64,000 nucleotides of DNA from NCBI GenBank assembly GCA_049698695.1, contig JBAVYH010000067.1, positions 1 to 64,000 on the forward strand, in the 5' to 3' direction. The translations under genes were made by a program, and so were the position numbers. Positions 36,367 to 44,404 of this stretch are shown here, piece by piece. How positions within the stretch are numbered: the stretch's first letter is position 1; every line of letters starts with the position of its first letter. The DNA is from Bog-375 sp049698695. Lineage in GTDB: Bacteria; Acidobacteriota; Terriglobia; Bryobacterales; Bryobacteraceae. The notes under the pieces were generated by a model, which saw nothing but the letters and a program-made list of their open reading frames with translations, was not told where the DNA came from and searched no databases.

Positions 36367-37107
36367 ATGCGCTACCTCTTGTCTCGGGCTTCCCGCCCGG
36401 TTCTGACGCGGCTGGCCGGGGAACGAACCTTGTGCGCGTTCGATTTCGATGGAACCCTGGCCCCCATTGTCGAGCGTCCGGAGCAGGCGGGAATGCGGGC
36501 GCGCACGCGGCGCCTGTTAGCCCGCGCGGCCGCGGCGTATCCTTGCATCATCGTCTCCGGCCGCGCCCGCGCCGATGTTCTTGGGAAGCTGGGCGGCGTC
36601 GAGGTCGCGCAGGTGATCGGAAACCATGGCGCGGAACCCGGGGGAACCCAGGCCAAAGCGCGGCGGCAGATCGAGAGATGGAAGGAAGCTCTCGAAGTCG
36701 AGATCGGCACTTTTCCCGGAGTGTGGGTGGAGGATAAGGGCTTTTCCCTGGCCGTCCACTACCGGCAATGCCACCGAAAAGCCGCGGCGCGGCGGCGCAT
36801 CCTCGAAGTCAGCCGCAAGTTGGAACAAGCCAGCGTCTTCGGCGGCAAGAAGGTGATTAACCTCGCCGTACAGGGCGCTCCTCGCAAGGGCGACGCCCTG
36901 GCTTCGGAACGGGACCGCTTGCGCTGCCGCTGGGTTCTGTTTGTGGGCGACGCCGAGGACGACGAGGATGCATTCGCGCTGAAGGGCAACACCATTGCCG
37001 TCCGCGTGGGCCGCAAGCGGCAGTCGCAGGCAAGCTACTTCCTCCGCTCGCAGGCCGAAATCGACAAGCTTCTCGAGGTGCTGGTTTCGAGAAGACAGGC
37101 GGTTTGA
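36367..37107 (+). CDS. otsB: trehalose-6-phosphate phosphatase
   Basis: A 246-residue HAD-superfamily phosphatase releasing trehalose from trehalose-6-phosphate. The nucleophile motif is CAFDFDGTLAPIVERPE (DFDGT), motif II is IIVSGRARADV, and the late acidic motif is VLFVGDAEDDEDAF. GNHGAEPG marks the trehalose phosphatase family. Directly after the synthase gene and in the same operon, so the two-step OtsAB route is complete. Length is typical. Confidence 0.94.
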   Translation: MRYLLSRASRPVLTRLAGERTLCAFDFDGTLAPIVERPEQAGMRARTRRLLARAAAAYPCIIVSGRARADVLGKLGGVEVAQVIGNHGAEPGGTQAKARRQIERWKEALEVEIGTFPGVWVEDKGFSLAVHYRQCHRKAAARRRILEVSRKLEQASVFGGKKVINLAVQGAPRKGDALASERDRLRCRWVLFVGDAEDDEDAFALKGNTIAVRVGRKRQSQASYFLRSQAEIDKLLEVLVSRRQAV

Positions 37108-37204
37108 TCCATTCTTGCGGCATTGATCTACCGAAGTACGTGCAAAAAGCCGATAATCAATCGTGGGGAAGGTTGGTACAATTGTGCAGGCCGTATTCCC
37201 TTCA

Positions 37205-37870
37205 ATGGCAACCCAGCTCTCCAGCGCGCGCAGCCAGCCGGTTGGGTACAGACCGCTGGGTTCGGTGTGGGAAGGGGATGACGCAGAGCTCCTCGAGCTC
37301 CTGCTTGACTTCTATCCGCGTAAGCGCCCGAAACGCATCCTTGATGCCACTGTGAACGGTGGAAGGTTTTGGCGTGGGAGCACCAGGCCAGTTTTTGGGC
37401 TTGATATCGACGTTTCGCATCGGCCCCACCTCGCGGCCGACAATACCCAAATGCCATTCCGCGACGGCGCATTCGACGTAGTCGTGTACGATCCACCTCA
37501 CATCCCAAATCAGGGCAAGGACAACGAGAAGGACTTCAACGTGCGATTCGGACTTGTCGTCCGATCGCCAAAAGAGAACGGCTATTCTTTCGCTCACACC
37601 TATCCGCCATTTGTTGCCGAGGCGTACCGCGTGCTGGCGCCAGAGGGCGTCCTGTTCTGCAAAATTGCGGACTATGTCCATCACCACCGCTACAACTGGG
37701 CGCATGTGGATTTCATCGACGCCGCACGAAAAGCCGGCTTTCGAGCTTGCGACTGCATCGTCAAGACGCGAAAGGGGCCAATCATCGATCCCAAATGGAA
37801 GATCGCTCATCACACTCGCAGGCAACATTGTTACTGGCTCATCTTTCGAAAATCCGATAAATGCGAATGA
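37205..37870 (+). CDS. DNA methyltransferase of a type II R-M system
   Basis: A 221-residue methyltransferase-like protein. KRILDATVNGGRFW resembles the SAM-binding motif I, VFGLDIDVSHRPHLAAD motif II, and FDVVVYDPPHIPNQGKDN contains DPPH, a variant of the DPPY/SPPY catalytic motif of amino-DNA methyltransferases. VLAPEGVLFCKIADY follows as motif VI. The ATG at 37205 is chosen; the frame opens at 37163. It overlaps the XcyI-like endonuclease gene and probably protects its site. N4-cytosine modification would fit the XcyI/Cfr9I family. Base composition is lower in GC than the neighbours. Confidence 0.75.
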   Translation: MATQLSSARSQPVGYRPLGSVWEGDDAELLELLLDFYPRKRPKRILDATVNGGRFWRGSTRPVFGLDIDVSHRPHLAADNTQMPFRDGAFDVVVYDPPHIPNQGKDNEKDFNVRFGLVVRSPKENGYSFAHTYPPFVAEAYRVLAPEGVLFCKIADYVHHHRYNWAHVDFIDAARKAGFRACDCIVKTRKGPIIDPKWKIAHHTRRQHCYWLIFRKSDKCE

Positions 37871-38841
37871 GTGTTCGCACGATCAGCTCGCCAAGCCCGT
37901 CCCGCCAAGTCAGGTTTCATCAGCTTCTTGTAGCAGCCCGGAAGAGCTGGCTGATGGATGCGCTTACCGACGCGCTAAATACTGCGGACCCAAATGTCGT
38001 CAAGAGTCAGCTTTCGACTTATGTGCCCGCGGACGTTCAAAAGGCGCTCGCCGCCGCCGGCATTCGTGACGAGCATGTGTTCCCGGTGCCTGCCGTGCTG
38101 GAGACCAAGCCGACGCTGATCGGCTATTACCGCCTTCTTCTGGGTATTCCCCAAAAGAGCTTTTACAAAGGAGGCACGGGCATGGGGCAATTCAGGGCAA
38201 TGGAAACGAGAGGATCGCTAAACCCGGCTAAACGACCCGACCTGGAAGGATTCTGCACAGCCGTGGCCGACAGCCTGGCTGGGCTGCTGCGCCAAATGGC
38301 TCCGCCGATTTCGAAGCGCGACGTTGCCGAGATGCCGCTGTTGACGCTCGGCTCGCAGTTCCAGGGCGCTAACAACAACGTGATTGGCAAGCGGGCTACG
38401 ATCGACGTCTTTCTCGCCGTATCGGAGTTGGTCAAAGAGCACATCGTTTCTCATGACGAACGGCGAATTGTCGTTAGAAATGCCTCTGGCCGCAAAGTGG
38501 TCATCGCATTGGCTACGGATCCAGACATTCGAATCCAAGAGGAGTTTGGCGACGAGCTTCGCAATAAGGTTGCGATTGAGATCAAAGGTGGCACCGACGT
38601 CAGTAACGCTCACAACCGGGCTGGCGAGGCTGAGAAATCGCACCAGAAGGCCAAGAAGGACGGTTTTCGCGACTACTGGACGATTATTTCCAAGGCAGGC
38701 CTGAATATTGAAAAGCTCAGGTCGGAATCTCCGACCACGAACGACTGGTTCGACGTGGCCCAGGTGCTCGGCCGGGAAGGCGAAGACTGGGATATGTTCA
38801 GAAGCCGCTTTGCTGATGCTGCCGGGATCCCGCTTCGATAG
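37861..38841 (+). CDS. XcyI-family type II restriction endonuclease
   Basis: A 326-residue protein with the features of the XcyI family (enzymes cutting CCCGGG). ADPDIRIQEEFGDELRNKV leads to AIEIKGGTDVSNAHNRAGEA: a PD-(D/E)xK core with E-x-K in EIKGG, and GEAEKSHQKAKK after it. Upstream, VLETKPTLIGYYRLLLGIPQ and LLTLGSQFQGANNNVIGK are also family-like. It overlaps the methyltransferase stop; starts at ATG 37861 or ATG 37867. Low GC and an orphan position suggest acquisition by transfer. No controller gene is seen. The recognition site is inferred, not read. Confidence 0.75.
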   Translation: MRMSVRTISSPSPSRQVRFHQLLVAARKSWLMDALTDALNTADPNVVKSQLSTYVPADVQKALAAAGIRDEHVFPVPAVLETKPTLIGYYRLLLGIPQKSFYKGGTGMGQFRAMETRGSLNPAKRPDLEGFCTAVADSLAGLLRQMAPPISKRDVAEMPLLTLGSQFQGANNNVIGKRATIDVFLAVSELVKEHIVSHDERRIVVRNASGRKVVIALATDPDIRIQEEFGDELRNKVAIEIKGGTDVSNAHNRAGEAEKSHQKAKKDGFRDYWTIISKAGLNIEKLRSESPTTNDWFDVAQVLGREGEDWDMFRSRFADAAGIPLR

Positions 38842-38877
38842 TCCGGCACATCGCTCCCGAGTAACGCCTGCTCCGGT

Positions 38878-40164
38878 TTATCCCCTTCTCTTCCCGTAGC
38901 TCCGCGCCAGCTCCATGTAGACGCCCAGGTCGCGGTCCAGGTCGGATTGGGTGCCATCGAAGTAGAAATTGCGGATGGGGATGCCGCCGAAGTCGCGGCT
39001 GACGCGGGGATAGATGGCTTCGCAGACGATGCCGTTCATGCAGGTGAAGGGGCTGATGTCGATGATGCCGGCCGCGCCTTTCTTCGCCAGGTATACGGCC
39101 TTGCCGACATTGAGCACCATTTCGCCGAAGGCGCCTTCGCGCGGCAGGTAGGGCCGGGAGCATTCGAGAATCTCGTAGATATCGGGCTCTTCGCGGCCGG
39201 CGAAATCCTCGTGGAAGACTTCCACCAGGCGATGCTCATCGTGCTTCTGCACGCGCTGGCGGACCCATGCGCCGAGGGCTTCCAGGCTCCAGATGCGGTT
39301 TTCGAGCTTGAGCTTGCGGAACAGCTCGGAATTGGTGTACCAGACCCATTCGACGATATCGGAGAGCCAGGCCTCGGCTCCGTATTGCTCCAGCGAGCCG
39401 ATCAGGTTCTCATTGGAAAAGGTATTGAGGCGGCAGAAAATCTCGCCGACGATGCCGATGAGCGGTGTTTCGCGGTCGCGGCGGGCATCTATCTTGCGGA
39501 AACGCTCGCGCGCCCGCAGCATCGATTGTTCAAGCGCGTCCAATTGCTCGGCGGGCTCGACGGTGGTGGCTTCGATGGTGCGGCACAGATCGGCGAGGCA
39601 CTCTTCGTAAACGGCTTCGGCGTCACCGCGCGCCTGCTCATAAGGCCGGCGCATCAGCAGCAGCTTTTCCAGCAGGTCGGCGCAAAGCAGCGCGCGCCAG
39701 CCGCTGCGCACGAACGGCTTGGCCAGGCCGCCCAGCCCCTCGTAGGAATTCTCGCTGGTGGGAGAGAGAATCTGCACCGCCTGGTAGCCGTTGGAATCCA
39801 GCACGTGGCGCAGGTAGGGCGCATACTGGCCGAAGCGGCAAGGGCCTTCGGCGGTGGGCATGAAGAAGGCGATGCGCGTGGGATCCGGGCGCTTGTCTTC
39901 CAGCAGCTTCATGAAATCGCCGACGGTGACTTTGGCGGGGTAGCATTCGTCGCCGGAAGTGTAACGCGCGCCGAGCTCGCGCGTGCGGTGGTCCGAGGGC
40001 GGCGTGGTTTCGGCATCCAGGCCGATGGCGCGGACAACGGCGGTGAAGGCGCGCGCGCTGCCGGTGGCCATGGGCGGAATATAGATGCGCTTGCCCGTTA
40101 CTGAATCGCCGTCCGCGCCGCTTTGGCTTCCGGCGGCGCGGGCATCGTCGAGGACTGGTAACAT
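38878..40164 (-). CDS. acyl-CoA dehydratase-activase associated protein (HgdB/DUF2229-like C part)
   Basis: A 428-residue protein matching the C-terminal section of large CoA-dehydratase activase proteins. GDECYPAKVTVGDFMKLLED, FFMPTAEGPCRFGQY and GIIDISPFTCMNGIVCEAI hold conserved cysteines that could bind an Fe-S cluster. In many bacteria this region is fused to the BcrA/BadF ATPase protein; here it is a separate gene overlapping it by 67 bases. ATG 40164 has an AAAGGA ribosome site, so the overlap looks genuine. Probably part of a radical-type dehydratase or reductase activation system. Confidence 0.8.
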   Translation of the reverse strand: MLPVLDDARAAGSQSGADGDSVTGKRIYIPPMATGSARAFTAVVRAIGLDAETTPPSDHRTRELGARYTSGDECYPAKVTVGDFMKLLEDKRPDPTRIAFFMPTAEGPCRFGQYAPYLRHVLDSNGYQAVQILSPTSENSYEGLGGLAKPFVRSGWRALLCADLLEKLLLMRRPYEQARGDAEAVYEECLADLCRTIEATTVEPAEQLDALEQSMLRARERFRKIDARRDRETPLIGIVGEIFCRLNTFSNENLIGSLEQYGAEAWLSDIVEWVWYTNSELFRKLKLENRIWSLEALGAWVRQRVQKHDEHRLVEVFHEDFAGREEPDIYEILECSRPYLPREGAFGEMVLNVGKAVYLAKKGAAGIIDISPFTCMNGIVCEAIYPRVSRDFGGIPIRNFYFDGTQSDLDRDLGVYMELARSYGKRRG

Positions 40165-43163
40165 CGCAGAATTCCTTTGCTGTCGAGGTAGGCTTCGCAG
40201 CGCGTCATATAGCCCGCGTCATTGCCGTGGCCGTCGAACTGGAGGATCAACAGCGGCGCGCCTGCGGCCTGGCGGGCGAAGTGCTTGATGTAGGAATCGG
40301 GCCCGCACTTGAAGTTGGTGATATACACCAGGTGCAAATTGGGGCGCGCGGCGGCCTGGCGCGCGGCTTCCAGTATCTTGCGGCCGGAAATCCAAAACAT
40401 GTTGCCGCCGAGGCCGGCCATGGACTCGCGGCCCGTGACCAGGAAATCGAGCGGAATCACATTGGCGCCATACCGGTGGCGCAGTTTGCGCGGGATGTCG
40501 CAGTTCACGCTGCGGTCGTAGATGTTATAGCCGCGCCCGGCCAGCACCAGGCCGGGCTCGCCGGTTTCATCCAGGGTGGCGATGGCGCGGCGCCCGGCTT
40601 CGATCAGCTGGTCCTGGAAGCCACGCTGCTCAGCCAGGGCGGCGTCCACCGCGCGGTCGCTCGCGCGGCGCTTGATGCCGAGCCGGCGCATGGTTTCGGC
40701 CAGCGCCTTCTTAATCTGCGTTGGCCCAAGCTGGAAGTGCAGCGTGGGAATGAGGAAGCGATGCTGGTGCGGCTCGAGCGCGGGCACGACCCGGAGCACC
40801 CATGGCAGCGTCTGGCTCCACGGGCAGTATTGGGCAACGCCAGGGTTGTCGCCGGAATCGGCATCCACCAGGTTGGGCAGCAGGATATAATCGACGCCCT
40901 GGTTGATCAGCGCTTGCACGTGGCCGTGCGCCACTTGCACCGGGTAACAGGGCTGGGCCACGGCCATTTCGATGCCGGCGGCGGAAATGCGCGGGTCGGT
41001 CACCGCGGATAGCACCGTCGGGATGCCCAGCTCGGCAAAGTAACGGCGCCAGAACGGCAGCAGGTCGAGCATCGCCATGGCGCGCGGCAGGCCCACGCGG
41101 AACTTGCCGTCGGCCGCGTTGGGCAGCGCTTCGAGCAGTTGGTCGCGGTAAGCGAACAGGTCTTCGATGACCGGCTTGCGGCCGGTAGGGGAAGGCTTGC
41201 GGAACTTGTCGGAGCACTTGTCGCCCCAGTAGCTCTTCTGGCCTTCGATCACGAATTCCTTCATGTCGCACAGGTTGGAGCAGGCCTTGCAAACGAAATC
41301 GCGGCTGGAAAGCTCCAGCTTCTGCAAATCATAGCCGCGGAAGCGGGTGTGTGCGCCGGTGGCCTGATGCCATTGTCGCGCAATGAGAGCCATGCCGATG
41401 GCCCCCATTACGCCGTTGTACGGCGGCACGGTGATCTTTTTCTCCAGCACGCTGGCGAAAGCGGCGGTGACGGCATCGTTGTACGCGGTGCCGCCCTGGA
41501 AGTAAATCACCTTCCCGATCTTGCGCCCGCGAACCACGCGGTTCAGATAATTGAGCGCGATCGAATACGCCAGGCCGGCCACCAGGTTGGGCACGGTTTC
41601 GCCCTTGTGCAGCCAGCCGGTGACGTCGCGCTCCATGAACACCGTGCAGCGCTCGCCCAGGCGCGTGGGGCTGGCGGAGGCGAGAGCCAGCTTCGCAAAC
41701 TCGCCCTTGATATTGATACCCAGTTTCTCGGCCTGCTCTTCCAGGAAGGAGCCTGTGCCCGCTGCGCAGGCTTCGTTCATGGCGAAATCCACCACCACGC
41801 CGTTTTCAATGGAGATGAACTTGGAATCCTGGCCGCCGATTTCGAAAATGGTGTCGACCGGCTCGCCGCCCAAGGTGCTGGAGATGTGAATGGCGCCAGT
41901 CTTGTGCGCGGTAATTTCGTCGTTGACAGAATCCGCGCCGACGAATTCGGCGATCAGCTCGCGTCCGCTCCCGGTGGTGCCCACGCCGCGAATTTCCAGG
42001 CGGTCACCCCACAGCCGTTCGACTTCGCTCAGTCCCTGCTGCACGGCCTCGATGGGCCGGCCGGCGGTGCGCAGGTAGACGTCGTGGATCACGGTGCCCG
42101 ATTCGTCGATGGCCACCACGTTGGTGGAAACCGAGCCGATATCAAGTCCGAGATACGCCGGGATGGGCCGGCCGTCAGGCGGCGGTGTGTACACACCCAC
42201 GCGGTCGCGCAACTGGATCACGTTCTCGGTGGCGAGTGGTTTCGAATCCTGCACTGGGACTTCGGAATCGTGCTGGCGCAGGCGATGTATTTCCAGAATC
42301 GAGCGCTTGCGGGTCTCCTCGGCCTCCAGAATGGCGGTGCCGATGGCGCCGCACCAGGCGTACTGTTCCGGGATGAGCAGTTCTTCCGGGCGCAGGTTGA
42401 AGGCTTCGGCCAGGGCCCGGGTGACGCCGGCGTTTTGCGAAACCGCGCCGATCAGCGCCACCGGCGCTTCCACCTTCCTGCCCTTGACGATGGAGCCCTT
42501 GAAATTCCGCGCCACGGCATCGCACAGGCCGCGCAGAATTTCCGCCGGCTGGTAACCCTTCTGCTGGGCGTGGATCATATCGCTCTTGGCGAATACCGAG
42601 CAACGGCCGGCGATGCGGGCGGCGGAGCTGGCGGCGCACACCAGGCCGCCCACTTCTTCCACCGAATACTGCATACGCAGCGCCTGCTGGTCGAGGAAGG
42701 AACCAGTGCCGGCGGCGCATTCGCCGGAGCGATCGTAATCCTGGATGCCGGTCGCATCGAGGCGTATGTACTTCGAGCTTTCGCCGCCGATTTCAAACAC
42801 CGTGCGAACCTGCGGGAAGAAGGCCGTCATCATGCGCGCGATGGCCTTGAATTCGTTTTCGAAGAACAGGCCTAGCACCTTGGCGATGGTCCGGCTGCCC
42901 GAACCGGTGACGCGGATGCCCTCCACGCGCACTTCGGGAACGGTCTCGTAAAACTCGTCCAGCAGATCGTAGGTGGATTGGATGGGACTGCCGGAGATGC
43001 GGCGGTAATCGGAAAGCACCAGCGGCCGGCCATCGAATTCCGTCAAGCGGAATTCCGGACGGGCGGCGCACAAGCTCTCCAGTATCCCCCGGTCGGCGGT
43101 TTTACCCAGAGCAGCGAGCTTGAGGCTGATAGCCCCGATGTCCAGCCCGAGATTGATACCCAT
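40098..43163 (-). CDS. BadF/BadG/BcrA/BcrD ATPase family activase (tandem)
   Basis: A 1021-residue protein from ATG 43163 with two actin-like ASKHA ATPase domains. The first begins INLGLDIGAISLKLAA, the second AYLGLDIGSVSTNVVAIDE. Each has the FEIGGxxSKxI and ACAAGTGSF signatures; the Cys of ACAAGTGSF and of RCTVF/RCSVF bridges the dimer's [4Fe-4S] cluster. A C-terminal DUF2229-like region follows (SCSN-like CKACSNLCDMKEFVIEG and AQPCYPVQVAHGH). Such proteins use ATP to send an electron to 2-hydroxyacyl-CoA dehydratases or benzoyl-CoA reductases. No dehydratase gene is in the window. Confidence 0.88.
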   Translation of the reverse strand: MGINLGLDIGAISLKLAALGKTADRGILESLCAARPEFRLTEFDGRPLVLSDYRRISGSPIQSTYDLLDEFYETVPEVRVEGIRVTGSGSRTIAKVLGLFFENEFKAIARMMTAFFPQVRTVFEIGGESSKYIRLDATGIQDYDRSGECAAGTGSFLDQQALRMQYSVEEVGGLVCAASSAARIAGRCSVFAKSDMIHAQQKGYQPAEILRGLCDAVARNFKGSIVKGRKVEAPVALIGAVSQNAGVTRALAEAFNLRPEELLIPEQYAWCGAIGTAILEAEETRKRSILEIHRLRQHDSEVPVQDSKPLATENVIQLRDRVGVYTPPPDGRPIPAYLGLDIGSVSTNVVAIDESGTVIHDVYLRTAGRPIEAVQQGLSEVERLWGDRLEIRGVGTTGSGRELIAEFVGADSVNDEITAHKTGAIHISSTLGGEPVDTIFEIGGQDSKFISIENGVVVDFAMNEACAAGTGSFLEEQAEKLGINIKGEFAKLALASASPTRLGERCTVFMERDVTGWLHKGETVPNLVAGLAYSIALNYLNRVVRGRKIGKVIYFQGGTAYNDAVTAAFASVLEKKITVPPYNGVMGAIGMALIARQWHQATGAHTRFRGYDLQKLELSSRDFVCKACSNLCDMKEFVIEGQKSYWGDKCSDKFRKPSPTGRKPVIEDLFAYRDQLLEALPNAADGKFRVGLPRAMAMLDLLPFWRRYFAELGIPTVLSAVTDPRISAAGIEMAVAQPCYPVQVAHGHVQALINQGVDYILLPNLVDADSGDNPGVAQYCPWSQTLPWVLRVVPALEPHQHRFLIPTLHFQLGPTQIKKALAETMRRLGIKRRASDRAVDAALAEQRGFQDQLIEAGRRAIATLDETGEPGLVLAGRGYNIYDRSVNCDIPRKLRHRYGANVIPLDFLVTGRESMAGLGGNMFWISGRKILEAARQAAARPNLHLVYITNFKCGPDSYIKHFARQAAGAPLLILQFDGHGNDAGYMTRCEAYLDSKGILRCYQSSTMPAPPEAKAARTAIQ

Positions 43164-43404
43164 TCTATACAGTGTGGTGCCGGGGATCACTTATTTCAAT
43201 GAAACAGACCTGAATTGCTGAAATCAGGGGCTGAATGGACTTTGGTGACGGGCAGAGGGCATGGCATCGCTTGAGCACGTCCGGGACTCTTCGCCGCTGC
43301 GACCTCCTCGTGATGATGATGCTGGATTTATTTTTCAATAACTTACATATTGAGGCGATCCGTTTCTTGCTCCGATGCTTCGTTTTGATGCATAATGAAG
43401 CAGG

Positions 43405-43686
43405 ATGGCAAATGGTGCCGCTATGATTGCTGCTAAGAACGGGGCCAAGACGCGTGTGAGTGTTGCGCTCACTTCGGAGATTCTCAACGAGGTAAGCGCG
43501 AGGGCCGAGAAAAATAGCATGAGCCTGAACCGCACGATCTTGCAGCTTCTGCGTACCGGACTTGAAGCCGAGCGTCAGAAGAAACAGCATCTCGAAGAAA
43601 TGCTTCGCGAATACCGCGAATGCGCCGACCCACGGGAAGCAGAGCGCCTGGGCGATGAGCTAGGTGCTATGATTTTTGGGCGGTGA
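43405..43686 (+). CDS. ribbon-helix-helix DNA-binding protein (antitoxin-like)
   Basis: A 93-residue protein. KTRVSVALTSEILNEVSARA then KNSMSLNRTILQLLRTGLEA form a beta-strand/helix/helix pattern typical of RHH (Arc/MetJ/CopG) DNA-binding proteins. A charged helical tail (QKKQHLEEMLREYRECADPR) could bind a partner. The start may be ATG 43405 or ATG 43423. Its TGA overlaps the GTG start of the next small gene, as in toxin-antitoxin pairs. The local sequence upstream is AT-rich. Likely autoregulatory. Confidence 0.7.
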   Translation: MANGAAMIAAKNGAKTRVSVALTSEILNEVSARAEKNSMSLNRTILQLLRTGLEAERQKKQHLEEMLREYRECADPREAERLGDELGAMIFGR

Positions 43687-43961
43687 AGCTAAATCGCTGG
43701 AGCGACTTCCCCAGAGCGGTTCAGCGTCACCCCAGTGAGCGGCTGCTGTCCCGCAAGATAACTTCCGACGATCTGAATAAATTATGGGTCTGGGTTGAGT
43801 CTCAACCTGAAGTGCCTGAGACGTCCTGGTACAAGGACTTCGGATCCTTCAAGATTGTCGGTGAAGGGCCAAATCCACTTAGTTTTCTGGATGCCGGACA
43901 GATACTGTTTGGCATGGAGATCCGACCGGATGACGAGGAAGACCCTACCTCCACCGAATAA
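43683..43961 (+). CDS. small protein paired with RHH gene (possible toxin)
   Basis: A 92-residue acidic protein from GTG 43683: KLNRWSDFPRAVQRHPSERL, KITSDDLNKLWVWVESQPEV, and TSWYKDFGSFKIVGEG followed by LSFLDAGQILFGMEI. No catalytic motif is recognised. The tight GTGA coupling to an RHH protein and the size suggest a toxin-antitoxin module with an unassigned toxin. The tail overlaps the start of the next membrane protein gene. Alternatively an unrelated small regulator pair. Confidence 0.6.
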   Translation: MKLNRWSDFPRAVQRHPSERLLSRKITSDDLNKLWVWVESQPEVPETSWYKDFGSFKIVGEGPNPLSFLDAGQILFGMEIRPDDEEDPTSTE

Positions 43962-44385
43962 CCGTCCCTACGTCATTCTCAGCAACCGCAAGCGGGTGAT
44001 CATCGCGCTGGTGCACACGGTGGCGTTTCTGCTGCTGGCGGTGTACACGGGGATGCTGCTGGTGCGGCCGTTGCACGCCGGCTCGCCCGCATCGGGTTGG
44101 ATCATTGCCGGCGTCTACGTCGCCGTCACCACGGCGCTGCTGGTGCTGGCCGCCATCAGCGGCAACGCGATCGAACGCACTTACTTCGGGTTCTGCACCA
44201 CCAGCGCCGGGTTCGGATTGGCACGGCAGATTCTGGGCGATGCGGGCATCCCCGCCGCGGTCTATGTGCGCGTGGCGATGCTGGCGTGCGCGGTGGTGAT
44301 GGGAGCGGTGATGCTGCGCGGACATAGCCGCGCCGCGACCGGCAAAACCTCGCCGGCGGATTCGGCGCCGTGCCGGACGATTTGA
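43930..44385 (+). CDS. small four-helix membrane protein
   Basis: A 151-residue protein from ATG 43930 (MTRKTLPPPNNRPYVILSNR), with GGAG a few bases ahead. Four hydrophobic segments: VIIALVHTVAFLLLAVYTGM, WIIAGVYVAVTTALLVLAAI, a weaker one around FGFCTTSAGFGLAR, and VYVRVAMLACAVVMGAVML. The C-terminal 25 residues are hydrophilic. It overlaps the preceding small gene by 32 bases. Function not recognised. Confidence 0.65.
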   Translation: MTRKTLPPPNNRPYVILSNRKRVIIALVHTVAFLLLAVYTGMLLVRPLHAGSPASGWIIAGVYVAVTTALLVLAAISGNAIERTYFGFCTTSAGFGLARQILGDAGIPAAVYVRVAMLACAVVMGAVMLRGHSRAATGKTSPADSAPCRTI

Positions 44386-44404
44386 CACAGGCCGCCGAAC
44401 TTGG

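Noticed and set aside
41139..42875. 578-residue open frame on the plus strand opposite the activase gene
   Set aside because: Antisense to a clear BadF/BcrA-type ATPase; composition is typical of shadow frames in high-GC DNA.
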